Below are positions 1 through 4,984 of a stretch of 6,570 nt of DNA, piece after piece. This DNA comes from Rhodospirillales bacterium (GTDB taxonomy: Bacteria > Pseudomonadota > Alphaproteobacteria > Acetobacterales > Acetobacteraceae), in the NCBI GenBank assembly GCA_015654825.1, contig JAATGE010000390.1:1-6570 (forward strand). Direction: 5' to 3'. The notes under the pieces are model-generated. The model saw only the letters and a program-made list of their open reading frames with translations. It had not been told where the DNA came from and ran no database searches. Made by a program: the position numbers and the translations under genes. How positions within the stretch are numbered: the first letter of the stretch is position 1; each line of letters opens with the position of its first letter.

Positions 1-649
1 CAACCCGCCGGCGGCATGGGCGCGGGGCATGATCGTGAACGCTCAGGGTGCCCGGTTTGTTGATGAAACGCTTTATGGGGCCTCGATTGGATTGAAGATG
101 GTCGAGGAGCAGGGGGGCAAGGCGTTTCTTCTGCTGGACGCAGCGCTGCGGCGGCAGGTTTGGCAGGAGTTGCGGCACGAACGGATTCTGCCATTTCAAC
201 GCTATCCGGCGATGCTGGCGATGCTGTTCGGAAGCCGCGCGGGCCGCACGCTGCCGGAACTGGCGGCGAAATGCGGGTTTGACGTGTCGGTTCTAGAGAC
301 GACGGTGGCCGAGTACAATCACGCGGCTACCGGCGCGGCTGCCGATGCCCTTGGCAAGGGTGTTGGCGACATGGCCATAATTGGGGAGGGGCCGTATCAG
401 GCGCTGGATATCTCGATTGACGCAAAGCTGGAACCGTTGCCGACGCTGACGCTGGGGGGCCTGCGGGTGGATGAGGAAACGGGCGGAGTGCTGGGCGTGG
501 ATGGCGAAACGATTGAAGGGTTGTATGCGGCGGGGCGAACGGCGATCGGGATTTGTTCGAATATTTATGTGAGTGGGTTGTCGTCCGCGGATTGCACGTT
601 TTCGGGGCGGCGGGCTGGTAAGGCGGCTTCCGTCGCGGTTGGGTTCTGA
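1..649 (+). CDS. FAD-dependent dehydrogenase, fumarate reductase/3-ketosteroid dehydrogenase class (C-terminal part)
   Basis: This is the 3' end of a gene that begins left of the window. The reading frame is open from base 2 (residues NPPAAWARG precede the first Met at 29) to the TGA at 647-649, giving about 215 visible residues. The segment around 455-475 encodes GGLRVDEETGG, and 518-538 encodes GLYAAGR. These are the usual closing elements of the succinate dehydrogenase/fumarate reductase flavoprotein family, where the GLYAAGR strand and the following Gly/Ser-rich stretch (YVSGLSSADCTFSGRRAG, ending near 625) help rebuild the FAD pocket. The N-terminal GxGxxG dinucleotide fold is outside the window. 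Members of this broad class introduce double bonds next to a carbonyl or reduce enoates, often in steroid or terpenoid breakdown. The C-terminus differs from what I recall of true KstD enzymes, so the substrate is open. It converges on the minus-strand operon and may belong to the same pathway. Confidence 0.82.
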   Translation, partial: NPPAAWARGMIVNAQGARFVDETLYGASIGLKMVEEQGGKAFLLLDAALRRQVWQELRHERILPFQRYPAMLAMLFGSRAGRTLPELAAKCGFDVSVLETTVAEYNHAATGAAADALGKGVGDMAIIGEGPYQALDISIDAKLEPLPTLTLGGLRVDEETGGVLGVDGETIEGLYAAGRTAIGICSNIYVSGLSSADCTFSGRRAGKAASVAVGF

Positions 650-656
650 AATTAAC

Positions 657-836
657 GGGGTCTGGGGCCTCAGGCTCCGTCGTGTTAAGTACGCCTCCGG
701 CGTGATGGGTCCAGGGCAGAGCCCCATAGGCGCCAACTTAGCGGGAAAAGGAATCGAAAGAAGGCCGGGGCTCTGCCCTGGACCCATCACGCCGAAGGCG
801 TGCCGCGCACGACAGGGCCAGCAGGCCCCAGACCCC
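657..836. repeat. Large inverted repeat made of two head-to-head copies of a palindromic element
   Basis: The left arm (657-725) and right arm (767-836) are near reverse complements, separated by a 41-nt loop (726-766). The inner 28 bp (698-725 with 767-794) pair perfectly, as do the outer 14 bp (657-670 with 823-836). The part between is diverged, with about one base of length difference. Each arm also folds on its own: a small CACGCC-TTC-GGCGTG-type hairpin (788-802, with a weaker counterpart at 691-703) and GGGC-AGA-GCCC (714-724, reversed at 768-778). It starts 7 nt after the stop of the flavoprotein gene. A transcript through it would form a very long hairpin that could end or insulate convergent transcription and protect 3' ends. 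There is no clear T-run, no target-site duplication at the flanks and no coding capacity for a transposase. Confidence 0.85.
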
Positions 837-935
837 ATTGGCGCTGCGCGGCTTCTCCTTAGGCTTCTGGGCGAAGCTTGTAAATGTCATGGAGTCTTCA
901 GACTTCGCCGTTTCCGTCGATGATTCTTTATTAAT
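837..935. other. Intergenic spacer between palindromic repeats, no gene seen
   Basis: This 99-bp stretch between the large inverted repeat and the third repeat copy has no convincing coding sequence. It holds small hairpin possibilities: AGTCT-TC-AGACT at 893-904, GCTTC/GAAGC at 863-877, and a 7-bp pairing of GGCGAAG (870-876) with CTTCGCC (903-909) that would enclose the first. I see no promoter or RNA gene that I would defend. Confidence 0.5.
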
Positions 936-980
936 GGGGTCTGGGGACTTGTCCCCAGCGGGTCCAGGGCAGAGCCCTGG
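936..980. repeat. Palindromic repeat, short double-hairpin form; likely 3' end structure of the operon
   Basis: This copy shares GGGGTCTGGGG (936-946) and the 17-mer GGTCCAGGGCAGAGCCC (961-977) with the other copies. It folds as two adjacent hairpins: CTGGGGAC/GTCCCCAG at 941-958 and CCAGGGC-AGA-GCCCTGG at 964-980. It lies 10 nt beyond the stop codon of the last operon gene, so on the minus strand it would be the first structure after translation ends and could serve as a terminator or mRNA-stabilising hairpin. Neither side has a proper T-run, so classical intrinsic termination is doubtful. Compared with the copies at 657-836 it lacks the middle hairpin module. Confidence 0.8.
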
Positions 981-990
981 CCTTCCTTCG

Positions 991-2262
991 CTAATATCCG
1001 CGCGTCAAAAGTGAATACGCTTCCCGCTCGAGCTGCTCGCGGAACTGTGGTGCAGCGATGTTTATCATTCTTTTGGCGCGTTCCTTCAGAGTTTGTCCGC
1101 GGAGCTCAGCGGCGCCGCATTCCGTAATGATGATGTCCGTCTCAGTGCGTGGGGTGGTGACGCCTGTGGTCATGCGCGCGACAATTCGCGTTGCGGCGCC
1201 GGCCTTGGCGGTGGCCGGCAGGGCGATGATGGCGTGGCCGCGGAGCGAGCGGTGGGCGGCGCGGACGAAATCGGACTGGCCGCCGACGGCGCCCAGATAG
1301 TCGTCGCCGATCTGTTCGGCGTTGACCTGGCCGGTAAGATCTACCTCGATGGCCGAATTGATGGTAATCAGGTTTTTAAAACGGTCGAGCGGGATTTCAC
1401 CATGAGTGTGGAATGAGTCCCTTAGCGCGATTTGGGGATTCTGGTGCGCGAAACTGTAGAGAGCTTGCGTGCCGATCAGCGCGCCGGTGACGGTGATGCC
1501 AGTGTCAATCGGTTTTGTGGAGTTGGTGACGACACCCGACTGCATCAGATGCATGACTGCATCGCTGATCATGCCGGAATGGATGCCAAGGTTTTTGTGG
1601 GTGGAAAGTTCACGCAGGATGGCGTCGGGGGTCGCACCGATGCCCATTTGCAGCACCGCGCCGTCGCCGATATACTCGGCGGTGTGGCGGGCGATGGCGA
1701 CATCGATGGCAGTGGATTGGCCTGAAGGGACCTGTGGCAGCGGTCGCGATGTGCGAATGGCGAAATCGAACTCGTTGTCCTCCAGGTACTCGCCGCCGGT
1801 GGTGATGGGGGCTTGGTCGTTGATTTCGGCAATGACCAGATCGGCTTGCTGGGCGGCGGCGCGGCCGTAATCCGACGTCGCTCCGAGGCTGTAACGACCG
1901 TCCGGGCCGGGCGGGGAGAGCTGGATCAGCAGCACGTCGCATGGCAGGACGCCGTCGAGAAGGTACGGGGCGATGGCGGCGACATGACAGGGAATGATGC
2001 CCAGTGCACCGGCTTTGGCGAGGCGGCGATTGCTGCCGAGAGCGCCAAAACTGACAAAGTGCAGCGCGTCCGCGTGCTCGGGCCCGAAGGTCGGTACAAA
2101 ACTGGCGCCGACGAATACGCTGCAGCCCGCAACGGAATGGCGCTGTGCGGCAAGCGTTTCCATCAGTGTGAGTGGCTCACCGCACGCCTGGGTGCAAACG
2201 ATAGCCTCGCCAGGGCCGATATAGTTGGAGAGGTCGAGATCCGCTGGGTTGAGTATGCGCAT
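991..2262 (-). CDS. Acetyl-CoA hydrolase/4-hydroxybutyrate CoA-transferase family protein with Gly at the catalytic Glu position
   Basis: A 423-residue protein, the normal length for this family, which moves CoA between carboxylic acids (or hydrolyses acyl-CoA) through a glutamyl-CoA thioester. Support: the Gly-rich QMGIGATPDAIL (residues 205-216), LGIHSGMISDAVMHL (225-239), VTNSTK (245-250) and GGQSDFVRAA (327-336) of the C-terminal catalytic domain. In characterised members the HSG position reads HSE or HTE and the Glu carries CoA. Here residue 230 is Gly (codon GGC), two base changes from any Glu codon. The protein may therefore be a hydrolase, a non-catalytic relative or a subfamily with another nucleophile. 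The start at 2262 is chosen because it lies 2 nt after the stop of the upstream SDR and begins the family-like MRILNPADLDL. The upstream in-frame ATG at 2373 would add an Arg-rich 37-residue segment encoded antisense-like inside the SDR. No good Shine-Dalgarno is seen, consistent with translational coupling. It is the last gene of the operon. Confidence 0.87.
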   Translation of the reverse strand: MRILNPADLDLSNYIGPGEAIVCTQACGEPLTLMETLAAQRHSVAGCSVFVGASFVPTFGPEHADALHFVSFGALGSNRRLAKAGALGIIPCHVAAIAPYLLDGVLPCDVLLIQLSPPGPDGRYSLGATSDYGRAAAQQADLVIAEINDQAPITTGGEYLEDNEFDFAIRTSRPLPQVPSGQSTAIDVAIARHTAEYIGDGAVLQMGIGATPDAILRELSTHKNLGIHSGMISDAVMHLMQSGVVTNSTKPIDTGITVTGALIGTQALYSFAHQNPQIALRDSFHTHGEIPLDRFKNLITINSAIEVDLTGQVNAEQIGDDYLGAVGGQSDFVRAAHRSLRGHAIIALPATAKAGAATRIVARMTTGVTTPRTETDIIITECGAAELRGQTLKERAKRMINIAAPQFREQLEREAYSLLTRGY

Positions 2263-2264
2263 GG

Positions 2265-3026
2265 TCAGTCGAAATTCGCCTGGCCGCCGTCGAGCGGAAT
2301 GGTGGCGCCGCTCAGATAGCGCGCGTCGGGACCGACAAGGAAAACGACGGCGCGGCCGATATCGGTCTCGCAATCACCGACGCGGCCGATTGGGATCGTT
2401 GCGATGAACGCGGCGGCTTCCTCCGGCACCGCCTTGATCCAAAACTCCATGCCGGGGGACATGGCGTGCGGGGCAATGGTGTTGACGCGGATATTGTCAC
2501 GACCCCATTCGGCGCAGGCGGCGCGCGTGAGGGAGCGGGTGGCCTGTTTGACGGCGGCGTAGGCACCATAGGTGCTCATGTCCCACCGTACCGCGGCGGC
2601 GGTGGCGAGGTTCACAACAGCGCCGCCGCCACGCGTAACGAAATGCGGGTGGCAGGCTTTCATCAGGCGGAATGTCGCCAGCGGGCCGGAGAGGAAGCCA
2701 TCCAGGAACGCATCGTCGGCGACATCCAGCAGGCGGCCAAGTGGGACCTCCTGGGCGTTGTTGATAAGAATGTCTATGCCACCGAACGTTTCCGCAGTGT
2801 GGGCGACGGTCCTGTTGATATCATCAGCGCTCTTCACGTCACAAATGGCCACGGTCGCGCGGCCGCCAAATGTTTCGATTTCAGCCTGTACTTTTGCCAG
2901 CGTGCTGCGCGTGCGGCCAGCCAGGGAGATAGCAGCGCCTTCCTTGGCCATGGCAAGCGCAATGCCGCGGCCTACGCCTTGGCCGGCGCCAGTGACGATG
3001 GCTATCTTGCCGTCCAATATGCCCAT
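2265..3026 (-). CDS. Short-chain dehydrogenase/reductase (SDR), classical type with altered Ser and NNAG motifs
   Basis: A 253-residue classical-length SDR that should oxidise a hydroxyl or reduce a keto group with NAD(P). The cofactor motif TGAGQGVG sits at residues 12-19, the acidic D63 follows in CDV, and YAAVK (156-160) is the YxxxK catalytic pair. VNTIAP (181-186) and LDGG (245-248) complete the family pattern. GRTR after the second strand hints at NADP preference, though this is weak evidence. Two deviations are visible. The structural NNAG motif reads NNAQ (89-92), and the catalytic Ser region reads NLATAAAV (139-146), so only T142 could take the Ser role. A clear Shine-Dalgarno (AAGGAG on the minus strand, 3035-3040) lies 8 nt before the ATG and supports this start. 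A palindromic repeat separates it from the gene upstream in the operon, and its stop is followed after 2 nt by the CoA-transferase-like gene. Confidence 0.9.
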   Translation of the reverse strand: MGILDGKIAIVTGAGQGVGRGIALAMAKEGAAISLAGRTRSTLAKVQAEIETFGGRATVAICDVKSADDINRTVAHTAETFGGIDILINNAQEVPLGRLLDVADDAFLDGFLSGPLATFRLMKACHPHFVTRGGGAVVNLATAAAVRWDMSTYGAYAAVKQATRSLTRAACAEWGRDNIRVNTIAPHAMSPGMEFWIKAVPEEAAAFIATIPIGRVGDCETDIGRAVVFLVGPDARYLSGATIPLDGGQANFD

Positions 3027-3034
3027 GGTGGTTG

Positions 3035-3040
3035 CTCCTT
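3035..3040 (-). promoter_or_regulatory. Shine-Dalgarno site of the second SDR gene
   Basis: The minus strand reads AAGGAG here, 8 nt before the ATG at 3026. This is a strong independent ribosome site. It means the SDR can be translated on its own even though the repeat at 3051-3109 separates it from the upstream genes. Confidence 0.75.
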
Positions 3041-3050
3041 TCGGAAAACA

Positions 3051-3109
3051 GGAAGGGCAGGGCTCTGCCCTGGACCCGCTGGGGCTTGAGGCCCCAGACC
3101 CCCATTATT
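3051..3109. repeat. Palindromic repeat inside the operon, short double-hairpin form (minus orientation)
   Basis: This is the fourth copy of the element, inverted relative to the copy at 936-980 and similar over nearly its whole length, including the CTTCC flank. The shared 17-mer is at 3060-3076 (reverse complement) and CCCCAGACCCC at 3092-3102. It can form CAGGGC-TCT-GCCCTG (3058-3072) and CTGGGGC-TTGAG-GCCCCAG (3079-3097). It fills the only sizeable gap in the operon, between the second NTF2-fold gene and the second SDR. The stop codon of the NTF2-fold gene (3105-3107) lies in the edge of the repeat. In the mRNA it could act as a partial terminator, a processing barrier or a stabilising hairpin. 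Confidence 0.82.
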
Positions 3110-3623
3110 GGGGCGGCGGGCTGCCGGTGGCGGCCAGCAGACTGAACGTTACGTTGGGCGCTTGGGCGATGCGGTCGACTATTTCGTAGATGCGGGTGTA
3201 GGATGACCGCTTGATCTGCCAGGCGCCGTTCAGCTTCACGTAGTTGTCGCGGTACAGCGCGCTGCCGGCCGTGACGTACAGCGAATCTAGATGGGTGAAA
3301 CTGTCGGTGAGATACCACAGGCCGGTGGCGGTCGTGGGAGAGGTAATTTCGATTTCCGGGTGGTGGCCGGTGTGCTGTGCGATGGCGCGATTGTGAAAGC
3401 CGGCGGCGATTGAGTCTAGCACATTCTGCTTGCCGCTGACCGCCCAATGGTAGCTGCCGCCCTTGTAATCCACTTCAATGTCGTCCGCGAGCAGGGTGGT
3501 GAGGGTGACTATGTCCGCGGTGTCGATGGAGCGGAGATAGCGATGCTTCAGCTGTTTGATCGCCTCGATATCCTCCAGCCGCTGGATGCGGACCAGAAGC
3601 TCTTGCAGCGTGGGGTCGCTCAT
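3105..3623 (-). CDS. SnoaL-like/NTF2-fold protein, probable dehydratase or isomerase (second of tandem pair)
   Basis: A 172-residue protein of the cystatin-like NTF2/SnoaL_4 fold, which includes ketosteroid isomerases, scytalone-type dehydratases and the bile-acid 7-alpha-dehydratase BaiE. Recognisable parts are the opening helices (RLEDIEAIKQLKHRYLRSID, residues 15-34), LLADDIEVDY (44-53), the sheet with GLWYLTDSF (101-109), YRDNYVKLNGAWQIK (124-138) and a closing R144-Y146. Y29, D34, H84 (or H87), D107 and R144 match in spacing the BaiE active-site set that I recall as Tyr30, Asp35, His83, Asp106 and Arg146. A dehydratase-like role is therefore plausible but inferred. The start at 3623 follows a strong GGGAGG site at 7 nt. 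An in-frame ATG at 3722 would add 33 residues overlapping the upstream gene and is rejected. The Pro-rich last residues and the stop lie at the edge of a palindromic repeat, so the repeat insertion may have reshaped the C-terminus. Confidence 0.85.
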   Translation of the reverse strand: MSDPTLQELLVRIQRLEDIEAIKQLKHRYLRSIDTADIVTLTTLLADDIEVDYKGGSYHWAVSGKQNVLDSIAAGFHNRAIAQHTGHHPEIEITSPTTATGLWYLTDSFTHLDSLYVTAGSALYRDNYVKLNGAWQIKRSSYTRIYEIVDRIAQAPNVTFSLLAATGSPPPQ

Positions 3624-3630
3624 TGGATTT

Positions 3631-3636
3631 CCTCCC
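3631..3636 (-). promoter_or_regulatory. Shine-Dalgarno site deciding the start of the second NTF2-fold gene
   Basis: The minus strand reads GGGAGG, 7 nt upstream of the ATG at 3623 and just beyond the stop codon of the preceding gene (3641-3643). It fixes the start at 3623 rather than at the upstream in-frame ATG at 3722. Confidence 0.8.
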
Positions 3637-3640
3637 GGCG

Positions 3641-4102
3641 CTATACGCTTATGGTCGTGGGCGGCGGTGTGAACGACGGCGGTAAATTGAAAAAATGACT
3701 TTTCTCTTCGATACGCTCGCATATGCGCCAGCCCTGCTCGGTGCGCACGAATTTGTCGACGTACCAGAGACCACAGAAAAAAATCCAGTCGCTGCCGTCA
3801 ACTTCCATGATCATGGGGTTGTGGCAAATGGTGCGGCCATGTGCGGTATCACCCGTAAGCGTCAGCTCTGTTGTCGCGACGAGGTGCTGAAAGCCTTTAA
3901 AATGGGCAAGGGCATGCGCCAGATATAGCTTTATTTCAGGCAACGTGCCACGGGCGCCGCCCATGGATGTGTAATCGATCAAAGCATCCGAGGTAAAAAC
4001 CTGATCAAGCGCGCTCCAGTCGCGGCGGTCTATGGCGTGGCTGTAGCGGGCCAACAGATCCTGGATTTCCAGGCGGTCCGAGATTTCCTGCAGGCTTAGC
4101 AT
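3641..4102 (-). CDS. SnoaL-like/NTF2-fold protein, probable dehydratase or isomerase (first of tandem pair)
   Basis: A 153-residue protein of the same NTF2/SnoaL fold as its downstream neighbour but strongly diverged from it. The N-terminal helix region EIQDLLARYSHAIDRRDW (residues 12-29) followed by LDQVFTSDALIDYTSMGG (32-49) is typical of SnoaL-like domains. The sheet region includes GFQHLVATTEL (70-80), ICHNPM (92-97), CGLWYVDKFVRTEQGWRI (110-127) and ERIEEKSHFF (129-138). Y20, D25, H73 and R130 occupy the positions of the BaiE Tyr/Asp/His/Arg set, but the second Asp is replaced by H94/N95, so its chemistry may differ from that of the downstream paralogue. No signal peptide or membrane segment is visible, so it is cytoplasmic. 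The start at 4102 has a GGGAG site 6 nt upstream (4109-4113). It lies 33 nt after the PECR-like SDR and 17 nt before the next NTF2-fold gene. Confidence 0.85.
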   Translation of the reverse strand: MLSLQEISDRLEIQDLLARYSHAIDRRDWSALDQVFTSDALIDYTSMGGARGTLPEIKLYLAHALAHFKGFQHLVATTELTLTGDTAHGRTICHNPMIMEVDGSDWIFFCGLWYVDKFVRTEQGWRICERIEEKSHFFNLPPSFTPPPTTISV

Positions 4103-4108
4103 GGGCTT

Positions 4109-4113
4109 CTCCC
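4109..4113 (-). promoter_or_regulatory. Shine-Dalgarno site of the first NTF2-fold gene
   Basis: The minus strand reads GGGAG, followed by AAGCCC and the ATG at 4102, a spacing of 6 nt. It supports the annotated start in the 33-nt gap after the upstream SDR gene. Confidence 0.7.
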
Positions 4114-4135
4114 GGTGCAGCTGTGATTTCGGCTG

Positions 4136-4984
4136 TCATGTCTTAAAATAATCCGGTTCGGGTATGGTCCATTGGCTGCCCCATAGCTGAAAACCGCCAT
4201 CGATCGTGAGGACCTCGCCGGTCATGAAGGCGCTGGCGTCGCTGGCAAGATAACAAATTGCATTGGCGATGTCCTCTACCTGCCCAAAACGTTTCATCGG
4301 GTTGGAGCCGGGCATGGCGGCGAGTGCTTCGGGTGGGTAGACCCGCATGCCCTCGGTGGCGATGATGCCGGGAGCGACACAGTTGACTCGGATGTTCAGC
4401 GGCGCCCACTCGATGGCGACGGTCTTCGATGCGTGGATGACGCCGGCGCGCGCGGCACAGGTGTGCGCGACGCCGGGCATGCCCCGAAATACAACGGCGA
4501 CCACGTTGACGATGACGCCGGGCATGCTGTGGTCGCGCCAGAAGCGGGCGGCGTGTTGCATCATGTACCAGGGGCCGGATAAATTCGTATCGATCACCGC
4601 ATTCCAGCCCTTTGCGGTGAAATCGATGGCGGCCTGGGGGAACTGGCCGCCGGCGTTGTTGACCAGGATGTACAGGGCGCCGAAATCACGCCAGACATCG
4701 GCGATGAGCTGTGCGACGGCTTCCGGGTCGCGGATAGTCATGGCGTAGCAGCGGACTTCGGTGCCGAGCGCGCGCAATGCGGTAGCGACTGCCTCCAGTT
4801 TTTCGAGCGTACGGCCGCAGAGCGCGAGGCGGGCGCCGAGTCTTGCGAACCAGTACGCGGCTGCCTTGCCGATGCCGGTGCCTGCGCCGGAAATCAGAAC
4901 AGTTTGGCCGGCGAACAGGCCGTCGCGCAACGCCATCGGCATCGTTGCCAGATCTTCATCGGTGCGGAGGGCGGGTGCGGTCAT
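4136..4984 (-). CDS. SDR family oxidoreductase, peroxisomal trans-2-enoyl-CoA reductase (PECR)-like
   Basis: A 282-residue SDR with a 25-residue lead before the cofactor fold. GAGTGIG (33-39) is the dinucleotide motif, GRTLEKL (57-63) suggests NADPH use, and NNAGGQFP (109-116) is canonical. The segment AHTCAARAGVIHASK (173-187), with IRVNCVAPG (198-206) and the tail ending WTIPEPDYF, resembles trans-2-enoyl-CoA reductases of the PECR/2,4-dienoyl-CoA reductase branch (human PECR, as I recall, has HSGAARAGVYNLTK). Reduction of an enoyl-CoA or oxidation of a branched alcohol are both possible. The classical YxxxK pair is absent: in one alignment the positions read T175 and R179, in the PECR alignment I183 and K187. 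No other Tyr nearby fits. The ATG overlaps the stop of the upstream lyase gene (ATGA, 4981-4984), a sign of coupled translation. Confidence 0.88.
   Translation of the reverse strand: MTAPALRTDEDLATMPMALRDGLFAGQTVLISGAGTGIGKAAAYWFARLGARLALCGRTLEKLEAVATALRALGTEVRCYAMTIRDPEAVAQLIADVWRDFGALYILVNNAGGQFPQAAIDFTAKGWNAVIDTNLSGPWYMMQHAARFWRDHSMPGVIVNVVAVVFRGMPGVAHTCAARAGVIHASKTVAIEWAPLNIRVNCVAPGIIATEGMRVYPPEALAAMPGSNPMKRFGQVEDIANAICYLASDASAFMTGEVLTIDGGFQLWGSQWTIPEPDYFKT

Noticed and set aside
293..838. 181-residue open frame on the minus strand across the flavoprotein 3' end and the inverted repeat
   Set aside because: It is Arg/Pro-rich, antisense to a well-supported gene and partly made of repeat sequence; no family features.
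573..923. 116-residue plus-strand frame across the stop of the flavoprotein and the repeats
   Set aside because: It is low-complexity Arg/Gly-rich translation of the palindromes, overlaps the real gene in another frame and has no start signal.
657..980. CRISPR array or insertion sequence
   Set aside because: Copies are few, inverted and irregularly spaced, with no uniform spacers; there is no transposase frame and no target-site duplication at the flanks.
936..980. Classical rho-independent terminator
   Set aside because: The hairpins are strong but no T-run follows on either strand, so I keep it as a repeat with possible 3'-end function rather than a defined terminator.
1813..2319. 168-residue plus-strand frame opposite the CoA-transferase-like gene
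   Set aside because: It is the antisense shadow of a GC-rich real gene; its translation shows no domain pattern or start signal.
2263..2373. 37-residue N-terminal extension of the CoA-transferase-like protein
   Set aside because: It is Arg-rich, lies entirely inside the SDR coding region in another frame, and the ATG at 2262 gives a family-like N-terminus right after the SDR stop.
3624..3722. 33-residue N-terminal extension of the second NTF2-fold protein
   Set aside because: The ATG at 3623 has a strong GGGAGG site at proper spacing, while the extension overlaps the preceding gene.
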